A DNA stretch of 64,000 nucleotides, taken from the NCBI RefSeq assembly GCF_963668385.1, contig NZ_OY764327.1, forward strand, positions 1,612,001 to 1,676,000, written 5' to 3'. This DNA is from an uncultured Carboxylicivirga sp. (lineage in GTDB: Bacteria > Bacteroidota > Bacteroidia > Bacteroidales > Marinilabiliaceae). Of the stretch, positions 9,154 to 19,278 are shown piece after piece. The notes beneath the pieces were generated by a model, which saw nothing but the letters and a program-made list of their open reading frames with translations, was not told the DNA's origin and made no database searches. Position 1 is the first letter of the stretch. Every line of letters begins with the position of its first letter. The position numbers and the translations under genes were made by a program.

Positions 9154-10893
9154 TTATTTTTTCATTGATCGCTTATCTCCGGCATGGCTCAATATTTCAC
9201 CATCTAATAAGCCTTTGTATTCTTTTTGATCACTCAAAAGCTTTTTAGCTTGCGCTAATTCAGCATCGTCTTTTAATCCAACCATAATTGCTCCTTTCTG
9301 GTAGTAATAACGTTTGGTTATTTCGATGGACAATAACTCTTCAACTTCATTTCTGAATAGATTAAGATCTTTTTCAACGTCAAGTTTAAGTGTATTCTCT
9401 AGTTGTTTAAATTCATCTTCAGCCTTTGAATAGTAATCTTCTTTTTTAGCCGATTCAATTAATTCGTTTAGTTTTTGTTGAGAGCGCGAAGTGTATTTAA
9501 AACCTTCTTTTGCTTTTACAAATTCAACAAATTCTTTATAGGTAGCATCGTCAATCGTGAATTCACTTGCTGGTGCAATGGTTTTATGTTCTAATGTAAA
9601 TTGAGTTGCATAATCGAACAAAACTTGTTGAGCTACTAAGGCAAAAGTAATGTTTGAATATTTAGGCGCATCAACCAAAATATCAGGTGAAATACCACCA
9701 CCATCATATACCTTACGACCATTCTTGGTTTCATATTCTGATATTAACGAATCAGGAACTAAACCAACACTTCCGTCTTCGTTGCGATGTGAGTAATCCA
9801 ATGCCTGAATACATCTTCCGGACGGGATGTAATATTTGGCAGTTGTTAATTTTAATTTTGCGTTGTACGAAAGATTACGTGTTGTTTGTACCAATCCTTT
9901 ACCAAATGAGCGTTGACCAATAATAACCGCACGATCTAAATCCTGCAAAGCACCTGATACAATTTCGGAAGCCGAAGCCGATCCACGACTGATTAAAACA
10001 GCCATTGGCATTATTGTATCGATAGGTTGACGAGTAGCTTTATACTCTTTGTCCCATTGTTTTACCTTTCCACGGGTGCTAACCACCTCGCTTCCACGAG
10101 AAACAAATAAGTTTACAATTTTAACTGCTTCATCGAGTAAACCACCCGGGTTGGCACGTAAATCAAGAATTACGTTTTTGGCTCCCTGGTTATCTCTTAA
10201 GTCAAGAAAAGCTTTCTCTACTTCACGTCCGCAATCTTGTGTAAAACTACTTAGCATGATAATTCCGGTTTGATCATCAACCATGCCATAATAAGGTACC
10301 GGATTAATTTGAATTTTTTCTCGGGTTAATTCAAAGGTGAGATGCTTTTTAATTCCCGGACGTTCTACTTTTACTTTCAACGAGGTATTGGCTGGCCCCT
10401 TAAGCATATCGCTTACATCTGATGTGTTTTTGCCAACCATATTTTTGCCATCAATCTCCAGAATTTTATCACCGGCAAGCAATCCTGCTTTGGCAGCTGG
10501 AAAACCTTCGTAAGGCTCAGCAATTACAACATGCTCATCTCTTTTTGAAATTAAAGAACCGATTCCAGCATATTCGCCGGTAGTCATAAAACGGAAATCC
10601 TCCATGTCCGACTCCGGAATGTAGGTTGTATATGGATCCAATGACTCAAGCATTTCGTTAATACTGGTTGTAACCAGTTTTTCAGGCTCTGTTTCATCTA
10701 CATAATAGCTGTTTAACTCACGAAACAGAGTGTAGTAAATATCTAAGTTTTTAATGATTTCGAAGTTACGTTTATCATCATTAAAACTGTATAAACCAAA
10801 AAGCATCACGAAAACCACCGCAATCGCAGCTGTCCACTTCACTTTAGGCATTCTCACAAAATTCTTCATATAAAATGCGTTTCTTTTCAACAA
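9154..10893 (-). CDS. S41 C-terminal processing peptidase (CtpA/Prc family)
   Basis: The 579-residue protease has an N-terminal membrane anchor (about residues 18-35), a helical cap, a PDZ domain (about 100-180, with GIGSLI and the AGLLAGDKILEIDG motif) and the S41 catalytic core. The nucleophile is most likely S307 in the GSASASEIVSGAL segment and the general base K332 in SFGKGLVQ; the 25-residue spacing equals that of E. coli Prc. The C-terminal 150 residues are helical and charged. It probably trims C-termini of envelope proteins in the periplasm. A start at M9 (ATG ending at 10869) is an alternative and gives a shorter cytoplasmic tail. It is monocistronic. Confidence 0.93.
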   Translation of the reverse strand: MLKRNAFYMKNFVRMPKVKWTAAIAVVFVMLFGLYSFNDDKRNFEIIKNLDIYYTLFRELNSYYVDETEPEKLVTTSINEMLESLDPYTTYIPESDMEDFRFMTTGEYAGIGSLISKRDEHVVIAEPYEGFPAAKAGLLAGDKILEIDGKNMVGKNTSDVSDMLKGPANTSLKVKVERPGIKKHLTFELTREKIQINPVPYYGMVDDQTGIIMLSSFTQDCGREVEKAFLDLRDNQGAKNVILDLRANPGGLLDEAVKIVNLFVSRGSEVVSTRGKVKQWDKEYKATRQPIDTIMPMAVLISRGSASASEIVSGALQDLDRAVIIGQRSFGKGLVQTTRNLSYNAKLKLTTAKYYIPSGRCIQALDYSHRNEDGSVGLVPDSLISEYETKNGRKVYDGGGISPDILVDAPKYSNITFALVAQQVLFDYATQFTLEHKTIAPASEFTIDDATYKEFVEFVKAKEGFKYTSRSQQKLNELIESAKKEDYYSKAEDEFKQLENTLKLDVEKDLNLFRNEVEELLSIEITKRYYYQKGAIMVGLKDDAELAQAKKLLSDQKEYKGLLDGEILSHAGDKRSMKK

Positions 10894-10946
10894 ATGACTT
10901 TAAGAGAATTAATCATTTTGGTATGATTAAAGTAAAGCCGTATAAG

Positions 10947-10954
10947 CAAAGTTA
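10947..10954 (-). promoter_or_regulatory. -7 promoter element for the S41 peptidase gene
   Basis: The minus strand reads TAACTTTG, an exact match to the Bacteroidota -7 consensus TAnnTTTG, 54 bases upstream of the longer start and about 78 upstream of the M9 start. I see no clear -33 TTG at the right spacing. Confidence 0.45.
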
Positions 10955-11063
10955 ATATTTCCGTTTAAAACCTTCGCTTTCAATAGGGGTAAACTTGTAT
11001 TTTAACTCAAGTTTAACTTCGCCTTGATGATGGTTAATTAGCCTTTGGGGTATGCGTATAAAT

Positions 11064-11087
11064 GAAAAAAGCCGGCTATTGCCGGCT
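11064..11087 (-). terminator. Terminator after the 188-residue outer-membrane protein gene
   Basis: The perfect stem AGCCGGC/GCCGGCT (11070-11087) has a 4-base loop. On the minus strand it is followed by a run of T (A-run at 11065-11070 on the plus strand). Confidence 0.85.
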
Positions 11088-11108
11088 CTTTATTGGTTGC
11101 TGTTAGGC

Positions 11109-11675
11109 TTATTTTTTTCCTCCGCCGATTTCGAAACCTATTTTAATCGACATGTAATTTCTTGAAGCTAATTCAGAAGGAATGCCTGTAATAATGTTGT
11201 ACTCCAAACCAAGGCGGAAGTGTCCTAATAGTAAACCTGCTCTTGGAGCTAAGCCAAATTTTGAACCGTAATCAGCGCTTAATTCTCCAGTACCTTCCAG
11301 TGTATTTGCTGTATAATCAACACTACCCATAGAATAAATACCAGTTCCTAACCCTACAAAAGGACGAACCTTATTAGTACCAAAATAATAATCGCCAGTT
11401 ACCTGATAGCTACCTAAAGCTGAAATTGAAGCACTCAAACCATCTGATTCTTCTGCGCCCAAAACAGCCCATTCCATTTTAAGACCTAAGGCAATGTTGT
11501 CAGTTAAGTTGTATTTAGGCTCTACATAAAAACCAATACCAGCATCAAAACCATCAGAAGGTAGGCCATATAACATACCAAGATCTACTTTAAATGCTTT
11601 GTAGTTTTCGCTTTGTGCTGATGCTTGTGCAATGCCTAATACTGCTATTGCAATAATTAATACAAGTTTTTTCAT
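11109..11675 (-). CDS. Small outer-membrane beta-barrel protein
   Basis: The 188-residue protein has a signal peptide ending in ASAQ (about residue 21), followed by about eight amphipathic strands alternating with Gly/Asp turns. It ends with a strand MSIKIGFEIGGGKK. Its size and pattern fit the eight-stranded OmpA/OmpW-like barrel domain annotated as outer membrane beta-barrel protein in Bacteroidota. It stands alone with its own promoter-like element and terminator. Ligand and role are unknown. Confidence 0.75.
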   Translation of the reverse strand: MKKLVLIIAIAVLGIAQASAQSENYKAFKVDLGMLYGLPSDGFDAGIGFYVEPKYNLTDNIALGLKMEWAVLGAEESDGLSASISALGSYQVTGDYYFGTNKVRPFVGLGTGIYSMGSVDYTANTLEGTGELSADYGSKFGLAPRAGLLLGHFRLGLEYNIITGIPSELASRNYMSIKIGFEIGGGKK

Positions 11676-11710
11676 TTTTAAATTCTAGTTAGTTATACAT
11701 AATATGGATG

Positions 11711-11718
11711 CAAATATA
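11711..11718 (-). promoter_or_regulatory. -7 promoter element for the small barrel protein gene
   Basis: The minus strand reads TATATTTG, matching TAnnTTTG, 36 bases upstream of the ATG at 11675. The flanking region is extremely A/T-rich and no clear -33 element is visible, so a chance match is possible. Confidence 0.4.
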
Positions 11719-11867
11719 TTATAATATTTGTAATAAAATAGAAAAATCAAACATTATGATGTTAAATGATAAAAATATCACTCTGTAAATTGCTATATAA
11801 TAGCGTTTAAATGTTTAAGAGGATTGATATTTAATGTTTTATTAATGTAGATATTGTACGTAGAACG

Positions 11868-14225
11868 TTAGTTGATTATATTCATAAGAATCCTTTGGTT
11901 ATTACCTTTCTCGTCGCTAATACTTAATGTGTGTTTCCCCGGTGCAGGTAGTATTTCCATTTGATGAATGTGTTTGGTGCTTCCTAAAAAATCGCCATCT
12001 AAATGCCAAAATAGTGTGGCTGATCGATCGCGATGAGAAGCTTTGCAGATAATCCTTCCGATGACTCCATTTAATTCTTTGGGAATTAATAATTGAGCAT
12101 TGTGTTTTGGGTAAATAATCTCCAAAGGTGATTCGTCGTTGGGTTTGCAGCCGGGTAAATAGGGGGGGAGTTTTCTGTACCCCGGATTTCGAGCCTGATA
12201 ATACCAGGCCATAACAGGAGGAAGAATTAACCACGATTCGTTTTTGATTTGTGAGGGAGGATAACAGTTGGCATTCACCCGGTATTTCTCGTCGCTTGAT
12301 AGATGAACAATTTTGTGATAGGGGCAAACCGGCAAATCTTTTTTAACCAGTGGAACATAAAGAGTGTCGCGCTGCATGCAGTTGAAGGATGCTTTATAAC
12401 CTGTTTCACGACAAAGTTCAATGGGTTGAAGATCGTCGTATGGAATATCGAACCAGCTGGTTTTTGGAAGCAATCGATATAAATCGAACATGACAGGTGC
12501 TGCTGCACTTCCGCCGATAATAGCCGGGCGACCTTCACCGGATGCATTTCCAACCCATACACCGATGGTGTATTCGGGGGTAACGCCAATGGCCCAGGCA
12601 TCGCGGTTACCAAAGCTGGTTCCGGTTTTCCAGGCAACCTTGCGACCCGATACAAAATTCTCCCATCCGGTTTCTTCTTCGGGGCGTTGTACATTGGTTA
12701 AGGCTTCAAAAGTGTGGTAAATGGCTCCAGCCGAAAGAACAGGAGACAACTCGGTGAGATCATACACATTGGAAGAATCCTCCTTTGATAATACTAGTGG
12801 TTTAAAGGCATTGGTTTGATAAAGGCTATTATTGTGCGTATAAAAATTCAATGTTTTAGCCATGGATGAATAGGCCGAAACAAGCTCAAACAAATTGGCT
12901 TCGGCACCTCCCAAAATTAAGGAAAGTCCATAATGCGAAGGGGCTTTTCTGATGGTTGTTAAGCCCAGTTTTTGAAGTAACCCGTGAAAGCGTTCTACCC
13001 GGTAATCATCCAATAAGCGAACAGCCGGAACATTTAATGAGCGTGATAAAGCTGTGTTAGCCGGAACTGCTCCGTCGAATTTCTCAGTATAATTCTTTGG
13101 GGCAAAGTCGCTGTAGTAGGTAGGAATATCTGCTACCAGCATATGCGGAAGTAGTATTCCGTCATCGAGGGCAGCGGCATATAAAAAAGGTTTGAGAATA
13201 CTTCCGGTGCTTCGGGGTGCTACAATAACATCAACCTCATGACCATGCCGATTTGATTCCGAACTACAATTACCTACATACGAAAGCACTTTTTTTGTTC
13301 GGTTATCAACAATCATCGCTGCAATGTTATGTACTTCGTTATGACGATAGATTTGATAAAACTTATTAACGATTTGGTTACTTTGTTTTTGAAGCAAATA
13401 ATCGAGTGTGGTGTTAACAGTACCTTGTCCAACTTGCTGTATCTGTCGGTTTAGCAGATGGGGTGTTAGTTGAGGTAAAGGCATAGGTCTGTCAGGAAGA
13501 GGTTCGGCCAGTGATAGATAATAGGTGGTTGAATCAATGGCCTGTTTGGAAAGTAACTTTGTTAAAAGACGATTTCGTTTATCCAATAATCGAGAGCGGT
13601 TTTTGCCCGGGTGCATTAACGAAGGGGCATTGGGTAAAACGGCCAGTAGTGCACATTCGGCCCATGAAAGTTGGTTGGATGGACGGCCAAAATAGCGCCA
13701 GGCTGCAGCTTCTAGTCCTACCACATTACCACCAAACGGAGCATGAACCGAGTACATCTGAAGGATTTCGTCTTTCGAATAACGAAACTCCAAACGGGTT
13801 GCCTGAATGGTTTCAATCAGTTTGTTCCAAAGCGTTCGGTTGCGATTAAATGCCAGTCGGATTACTTGCATCGAAATGGTGCTACCGCCACTTTTTACAC
13901 TTCCCGATCGAATATTTTGTACAAAAGCCCTTCCCATCGAAACAGGATTAAAGCCTGGATGATAGTAGAAGTATTCATCCTCGAACAGGATGATGGATTG
14001 TTTGAATTTATAAGGAATAGAATCACCTGCTTCGAAGCGCCATTGCCCGTCGTCGGCAATATGAGCCGAAAGTAATTCGCCATCTTTTGAGTTGATGCAA
14101 GTTGAATAAGGGTTGTTGAAAAGGTTTTGTGGTAAACACCAATAATAAGCCAATCCTAATATTAGAATGATGGCCCAAATTCCTTTTCTTTTGTAAAACG
14201 GCTTTCCTTTATTCATAGCAGTCAA
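11868..14225 (-). CDS. pbpC: Penicillin-binding protein 1C
   Basis: The 785-residue bifunctional peptidoglycan synthase has one N-terminal membrane helix (about residues 15-30). The GT51 glycosyltransferase domain follows, with catalytic E82 in FEDEYFYYHPGF, SGGSTISMQ (112-120) and SKDEILQMY (150-158). The transpeptidase domain has the S342-x-x-K345 motif (GSILKP), SLN, and KTGTS near residue 530. The C-terminal 100 residues (from about 690) match the PBP1C-specific beta-domain. It polymerises and may cross-link glycan strands in the periplasm. In many bacteria pbpC sits beside an alpha-2-macroglobulin gene; none is visible here. An alternative start at M4 would shorten it by three residues. 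Confidence 0.93.
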   Translation of the reverse strand: MTAMNKGKPFYKRKGIWAIILILGLAYYWCLPQNLFNNPYSTCINSKDGELLSAHIADDGQWRFEAGDSIPYKFKQSIILFEDEYFYYHPGFNPVSMGRAFVQNIRSGSVKSGGSTISMQVIRLAFNRNRTLWNKLIETIQATRLEFRYSKDEILQMYSVHAPFGGNVVGLEAAAWRYFGRPSNQLSWAECALLAVLPNAPSLMHPGKNRSRLLDKRNRLLTKLLSKQAIDSTTYYLSLAEPLPDRPMPLPQLTPHLLNRQIQQVGQGTVNTTLDYLLQKQSNQIVNKFYQIYRHNEVHNIAAMIVDNRTKKVLSYVGNCSSESNRHGHEVDVIVAPRSTGSILKPFLYAAALDDGILLPHMLVADIPTYYSDFAPKNYTEKFDGAVPANTALSRSLNVPAVRLLDDYRVERFHGLLQKLGLTTIRKAPSHYGLSLILGGAEANLFELVSAYSSMAKTLNFYTHNNSLYQTNAFKPLVLSKEDSSNVYDLTELSPVLSAGAIYHTFEALTNVQRPEEETGWENFVSGRKVAWKTGTSFGNRDAWAIGVTPEYTIGVWVGNASGEGRPAIIGGSAAAPVMFDLYRLLPKTSWFDIPYDDLQPIELCRETGYKASFNCMQRDTLYVPLVKKDLPVCPYHKIVHLSSDEKYRVNANCYPPSQIKNESWLILPPVMAWYYQARNPGYRKLPPYLPGCKPNDESPLEIIYPKHNAQLLIPKELNGVIGRIICKASHRDRSATLFWHLDGDFLGSTKHIHQMEILPAPGKHTLSISDEKGNNQRILMNIIN

Positions 14226-14391
14226 AATTATAAGTTAATGGCGAAAAACTGCTATCATAAAAGAAAGGGTTTATTATTCATGTTTAAATAACAACATTAT
14301 ATATGCCTTCATTCTTGCCACTCAAGTCATGACGGTTTTATTGCAAAAACGATAGATGAGCAGCAGAAAAAGTCAGCTCATCAATCATTTG

Positions 14392-17169
14392 CTAGAAATC
14401 ATCCTTAGCGTTACCAAACAATTTAAAGTTATAAGTTACAGTAAAGATAGGCTGACCAAAGATCGACATCTTATAACCTTTAACCTGGTCGCCTTCGGTA
14501 CGGAAGAAGATGTTATAGGCATTTTGTCTTCCCAGTACATTATAAACAGCAAAGGTCCACGAGCTATGATTTAGCTTTTTAGCTACCAGGTTGCCATTCA
14601 GGGTGGCTGCTAAATCGAGGCGTATGTAATCAGGCATTCTGATTGAATTACGATCGGAATAATAAATACGCTGCGATCCGCCTAAATCGTAATAGGCAAC
14701 AGGAGCTGTAAACGGACGACCTGTACTGTAAAAGAAATTACTTGAAACATTAAAACGTCGGCTCAGCTTATAGTTGGTAACAAATTTAAAATCGTGAGGT
14801 TTATCGTAATTAGCCGGGAAGTAATCACCGTTATTTACTTTTTCTTCCTGGTAATTGCCATCTATTTTATGCAATACTCTCGAATATGTGTAGTTGACCC
14901 ATCCGGTTAACTTACCTGTTTTTTTCTGAAGCATCACTTCTACACCATAGGCTTTACCAACACCATTCAATACATCAGTCTCCAAATGTTCGTTCATGGT
15001 AAGCTGAGCTCCTCCTTTATAGTCGATAATGTTTTTCAGTCGTTTATAATAGGTTTCAACCGATGCTTCAATAGTGTTGTTGCGCATCTTTTTATAATAA
15101 CCAATGGAGTACTGATCGCCTCGTTGAGGTTTAATGTATTCATCGCTCAGCTTCCAGATATCGGTAGGCGACATGGCAGCTGTATTAGATATCATTTGAA
15201 TGTACTGATACATCCGATTGAAGCCAATCTTCATCGAACTGGTATTGCTCAATCTAATATTGGATGAAAAACGTAATTCGGGACCGGTATAAAAATTAAT
15301 TGGCCCTGATGAATGATGAGTAGTATCTATAATTGAACCTTCGGTTCGGGGTAAGCCATTTTTGTATTGAAATTGCGATTTAGGTCCGAAATTACTGTAG
15401 AAAGACCAACGTAAACCAGCTGAAATAGACATGAAATGAGTCACATCAAATTCATCACTGATATATAAAGCAGCCTCTAGTGCTTGTTCGTCTTCAATGG
15501 TTTTGGGCGAAATTAACGAAGCCTCGTTCGATGGAGTGCGAGTTCCGGGTGATAGCTGATACCAAATAGTATTTAGTCCAAAATCAATTTTGTGGTTCTG
15601 ACTTGAACGATATGAGAAATCTGATTTCAACCCATATTGGTTTAAGCTGTATTCCACCTCATTCAATTGAGTGGAATCGGTACGCGACTCAATGTTGTAT
15701 TCGTAGTTGCTCATCATTACCGAGGTAGTCGAAAACAACTTAGGACTGTAAATGTGTTTCCATTTAAGGGTTGATGCCATTGTTGAATATTCAAAGGCAT
15801 CTTCGGTATAGTAGTCGAAGTTATCGTAACTATAATACCCCGACAGATAGATGCTGTTTTTATCATCAATGTCGTATGAGAAGTTTCCTTGTAAATCCTG
15901 AAAACTAGCATTACTCTTACTCAATTTAGGATCGTCAAGTAATTTCAACACCCAGTCTGAGTAGGTTGTACGACCACCTAAAATAAATGAACCTTTATCT
16001 TTTTTAACGGGGCCTTCGGCAATTAATCTTCCCGAAACCGGGCTAATACCACCATGTACTTTATAATTTTTACGGTTACCGTCTTTTAGTGTTAGATCCA
16101 TTACCGACGACACTCTTCCGCCATATTTGGCAGGTATGCCACTTTTGTATAAGGTGATATCCTTAACCAAGTCGGAATTAAAGCCTGAGAAGAATCCAAA
16201 GAAGTGCGAGGTATTTACAATAGGAGCTTCATTTAGTAAAATCAAGTTCTGATCAGTACTACCACCACGCACGTTAAATCCGCTGGATGCTTCCCCTACG
16301 CTTTGTACTCCGGGAAGTAACAAGGTACTTTTAATAATATCGGGTTCGCCCATACCCAAAGGAAGCTGTTTAAGGGTTTTCATCGATATTTTTTCCATAC
16401 CCATACGAAGGTTACGAACCGGGTCTTCACTTTTGGCAGTTACTGTAACTTCTTTTAGTGCTGTGGTTTCTTTTCGCATTTCTACGTTTAGGCTACCATC
16501 TGAATGAATTACAATATTGCGGAAAGTTGTTTTCATTCCTACAGATCGAAACTCTACTTTATAACGGCCTTTGGGTAAAGTAAAAGAATAGTATCCGTAC
16601 ATATTAGATACTGTTCCGTTTTTTAAATCATTTACATAAACAACGGTTCCGACTAAAGCTTCTCCATTTTCAATATCAGTAACCTTTCCGCTTAAGGTAG
16701 CTGTTTTAGAGTTAATGTTTTTCGATGCGCTACCAATGCTAAATAGTTGGTATTCTTTACTTATTTCTACTTCTTCATCAATTTGTTTTTTCGGGGCTTC
16801 GTATACTATGGTATCTTTTACAAAGCTCTCTTTTCTGTTGAGAAAATTAAGATAGGTACGAGCGTAATTAGTTTTTAATGTATAGTCTTTTAGAAAAACA
16901 ACATCAGTTTCGTTAATAATGGAATAGTTAAGACTAACTTTTTGCGAAAGCCAACGAATAGCACTTTCGGGCGAAATGTGTTTAGGAAAATTACTAAAGT
17001 ATACATCTTTACTCCACTCGGGACTATAGTAAAAATGATAAACTGATTTAGCTTCTAGTATTTCAATAGCCTTATCGAAAGAAATGGAATCTGTTTTTTG
17101 CTCCAAATTTTGGCTAAAGCCTGTAATTACATTTATGGAAAGAAAAATAAATATGAGTACTTTCTTCAT
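14392..17169 (-). CDS. TonB-dependent receptor with STN-like and carboxypeptidase-regulatory domains
   Basis: The 925-residue outer-membrane receptor has a signal peptide ending GFSQ, then an STN-like region (about 25-95, FDKAIEILEAKSVYHFYYSPEW). A low-complexity linker leads to a CarboxypepD_reg-like beta-sandwich (about 157-235), a plug domain (about 250-370, with GEPDIIKSTLLLPGVQSV and FNVRGGSTDQNLILLNEAP) and a 22-strand barrel. The plug motif with GVQSV and the RGGS turn is typical of receptors that occur beside DUF4249 lipoproteins. Such a lipoprotein is encoded divergently at 18066-19262. It probably imports an unidentified ligand. It is co-transcribed with the preceding secreted protein (12-base gap). 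Confidence 0.88.
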   Translation of the reverse strand: MKKVLIFIFLSINVITGFSQNLEQKTDSISFDKAIEILEAKSVYHFYYSPEWSKDVYFSNFPKHISPESAIRWLSQKVSLNYSIINETDVVFLKDYTLKTNYARTYLNFLNRKESFVKDTIVYEAPKKQIDEEVEISKEYQLFSIGSASKNINSKTATLSGKVTDIENGEALVGTVVYVNDLKNGTVSNMYGYYSFTLPKGRYKVEFRSVGMKTTFRNIVIHSDGSLNVEMRKETTALKEVTVTAKSEDPVRNLRMGMEKISMKTLKQLPLGMGEPDIIKSTLLLPGVQSVGEASSGFNVRGGSTDQNLILLNEAPIVNTSHFFGFFSGFNSDLVKDITLYKSGIPAKYGGRVSSVMDLTLKDGNRKNYKVHGGISPVSGRLIAEGPVKKDKGSFILGGRTTYSDWVLKLLDDPKLSKSNASFQDLQGNFSYDIDDKNSIYLSGYYSYDNFDYYTEDAFEYSTMASTLKWKHIYSPKLFSTTSVMMSNYEYNIESRTDSTQLNEVEYSLNQYGLKSDFSYRSSQNHKIDFGLNTIWYQLSPGTRTPSNEASLISPKTIEDEQALEAALYISDEFDVTHFMSISAGLRWSFYSNFGPKSQFQYKNGLPRTEGSIIDTTHHSSGPINFYTGPELRFSSNIRLSNTSSMKIGFNRMYQYIQMISNTAAMSPTDIWKLSDEYIKPQRGDQYSIGYYKKMRNNTIEASVETYYKRLKNIIDYKGGAQLTMNEHLETDVLNGVGKAYGVEVMLQKKTGKLTGWVNYTYSRVLHKIDGNYQEEKVNNGDYFPANYDKPHDFKFVTNYKLSRRFNVSSNFFYSTGRPFTAPVAYYDLGGSQRIYYSDRNSIRMPDYIRLDLAATLNGNLVAKKLNHSSWTFAVYNVLGRQNAYNIFFRTEGDQVKGYKMSIFGQPIFTVTYNFKLFGNAKDDF

Positions 17170-17181
17170 CTGTGGGTAGGG

Positions 17182-17889
17182 TTATAGAGATTCTGCAAAT
17201 TGGGTTAGTGATGCAATTTGGTGGTTGCTCATTCGCTTAAAAGGAGTTTTAAACGATTTTATTTTTTTACGTAATTCTTTTTTATGATCGGGGAAAATTA
17301 CAATAAAGGTTTTTTTTCGGTTGATGGAATAAACCTGTTTATCTTTTAACAGATATCTTTCAATTTTAGGATAGTAAGTGAGAATACCATCTTTATATAA
17401 ATTGCTAGTGTTATATTTAATTATTAAAGAGTACTTGTTTGTATAAGGTATTTCGTAGAATCCTTCGGGTAGGGCATTCTGCTCGAATTTTTTATAAATA
17501 AGCAGGTATTGTTTGCTATCTAATTCAATTAAGAATGAATCGACTGCTGCTTTATTTACCTTAATGTAAACATTATCGGAGATGTATTTATTTGGTATTA
17601 CCAATAATTCATCTTGATTTCTATCGTAGGCCATAGTGATATTCGAATATGAAACATTATCCTTATAAATAATCCCTTTGCCTAATTTACCATCAAGAAG
17701 AGGTGAAGTTTTTTGAGGGTTATAATAGGTTTTATACTCTCTGCCGTTTAAATAATTGGAGGAATTGTATGTTGTAGTATAGTAAAAGCTTTTAATGGAA
17801 TCTGGATTGTTAACCACAGATAAGTTGTTCTGGCTGTATAAAAGGCCAGATGTTATCATGAAGCAGAAAAGTAATATTTTTCTTATCAT
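17182..17889 (-). CDS. Hypothetical secreted protein
   Basis: The 235-residue protein has a signal peptide (cleavage near YSQ, residue 20) and otherwise alternating short strands rich in Tyr, Asn and Lys. The C-terminal 50 residues are strongly basic (KKTFIVIFPDHKKELRKKIK). I do not recognise a family. It is the first gene of a two-gene operon with the TonB-dependent receptor, so it may be a periplasmic accessory factor of that receptor. A -7-like element lies 46 bases upstream. Confidence 0.65.
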   Translation of the reverse strand: MIRKILLFCFMITSGLLYSQNNLSVVNNPDSIKSFYYTTTYNSSNYLNGREYKTYYNPQKTSPLLDGKLGKGIIYKDNVSYSNITMAYDRNQDELLVIPNKYISDNVYIKVNKAAVDSFLIELDSKQYLLIYKKFEQNALPEGFYEIPYTNKYSLIIKYNTSNLYKDGILTYYPKIERYLLKDKQVYSINRKKTFIVIFPDHKKELRKKIKSFKTPFKRMSNHQIASLTQFAESL

Positions 17890-17934
17890 TGGTGTCGAGA
17901 ATAGGTTAGATTGCGAATTAGAAGCAAATCTATC

Positions 17935-17942
17935 AAATTATT
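17935..17942 (-). promoter_or_regulatory. -7 promoter element of the receptor operon
   Basis: The minus strand reads TAGATTTG, matching TAnnTTTG, 46 bases before the start codon at 17889. It lies inside the 176-base gap between the two divergent operons. Confidence 0.4.
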
Positions 17943-18065
17943 ACATTTTTTTAGGGGTTTGGATATTAAATATTACATTTTATAAACAATTCTATGTAAA
18001 TCCATTTTTTTTTGGCAGTTTTGAAATGTTAATAGAATCGACCATACAACTTTAACCAAAAATCT

Positions 18066-19262
18066 ATGATGCTTCGTAATATTCTGATTGGAGTAGCATT
18101 ACTTTCCATAACTTATTCTTGCCTCGAACCTTATAGTTTGCATATTGATGGATATGACAATCTTTTAGTGGTGGATGCTTTAATTACTGATGAAAATGCT
18201 TCTCATACCGTTGTGCTTCGTCGTTCTGTCTCTGATATTAATGAATCATCACCATACGAATCAGGAGCTGTAGTTTATGTAACCGATACCAATGGAGCGT
18301 CTTATTACTTTGCCGAATTTGGACCGGGTACTTATAAGTCAGACAGTACTGACTTTATTGCTAATGATGGCGATAAGTTTGTATTACATATCCAAACTGC
18401 CAATGGAGAGCAGTATGAATCTGATCAATGTGAGCTTCTTACAAAGACAAGTATAGATGATTTGTATTTTGCTAAAAATACCAATTGGGATGAAAGTGGA
18501 GAAAATCAAAATGAAGGAATAAGTATTTATGCTGATGGTAGCGCCAATCAGTCAGGGTATGTGAGGTGGATGTATAAAGAAGACTGGGAATTTCAAACAC
18601 CATATCCAGAGAGATATGCATGGGATGGTGATTTAGTACCTCTATCAGTAGAAAATTGGTTTTGCTGGAAAACGTTTAATTCTAACAATATCCACGTTCA
18701 TAGTTTCGGTAATCAAGTATCATCCGAGATAAAAAAAGAAGAAATATGCTTTATTCCAACAGGTTTAAATGATAAATTGAATATCAGATATAGCATTCTG
18801 GTAAAGCAATTAAGTATTTCAAAAGAAGAATATGAGTTTTGGCGCAAACTATCAGAATCAACTGAAGATGTTGGAGATGTCTTTGGTAAGCAACCTTTTT
18901 CGATTGTGGGTAATGTAAAAAATATTACTAATAATGATGAACCTGTTTTAGGCTATTTTCAGGTTGGAGCTATTGCTGATAAGCGGATGTATATTAGTTT
19001 CAGTGATTTAAATGGTATGAATTTGCCTTATAAAAGCATCAATGATGAATGCAACCTTGATACTTTTGTTGTGGATGGGATTTCTTTTTTTTCAGTTGAT
19101 CAGATATATGAAGACAAGGTTGTTAACGGGCCCTATAAATTTTTTGAACCTGTTTACGACGATATGGGTATGTCTGTTAGAGGAATGCTTTTATCCACGC
19201 CATTATGTTCAGACTGCTCTTTGAAGGGAAGTACTTCACCTCCTGCCTTCTGGGAGGAATAA
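18066..19262 (+). CDS. DUF4249 family outer-membrane lipoprotein
   Basis: The 398-residue lipoprotein has lipobox ITYSC with lipidated C19. The order fits DUF4249. An N-terminal beta-sandwich starts YDNLLVVDALITDE and contains a CarboxypepD-like segment GAVVYVTDTNG. The protein ends with the family's cysteine signature CSDCSLKGSTSPPAFWEE. DUF4249 lipoproteins nearly always accompany TonB-dependent receptors, as SusD accompanies SusC, and are thought to sit on the receptor. Here the receptor is encoded on the opposite strand across a 176-base promoter region, and the gene downstream starts 16 bases after this stop. Confidence 0.88.
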   Translation: MMLRNILIGVALLSITYSCLEPYSLHIDGYDNLLVVDALITDENASHTVVLRRSVSDINESSPYESGAVVYVTDTNGASYYFAEFGPGTYKSDSTDFIANDGDKFVLHIQTANGEQYESDQCELLTKTSIDDLYFAKNTNWDESGENQNEGISIYADGSANQSGYVRWMYKEDWEFQTPYPERYAWDGDLVPLSVENWFCWKTFNSNNIHVHSFGNQVSSEIKKEEICFIPTGLNDKLNIRYSILVKQLSISKEEYEFWRKLSESTEDVGDVFGKQPFSIVGNVKNITNNDEPVLGYFQVGAIADKRMYISFSDLNGMNLPYKSINDECNLDTFVVDGISFFSVDQIYEDKVVNGPYKFFEPVYDDMGMSVRGMLLSTPLCSDCSLKGSTSPPAFWEE

Positions 19263-19278
19263 CAAACACCTAACCTTA

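Noticed and set aside
13511..14083. Open frames overlapping pbpC in other frames
   Set aside because: They are fully contained in a well-supported PBP1C gene and have no recognisable domains or starts.
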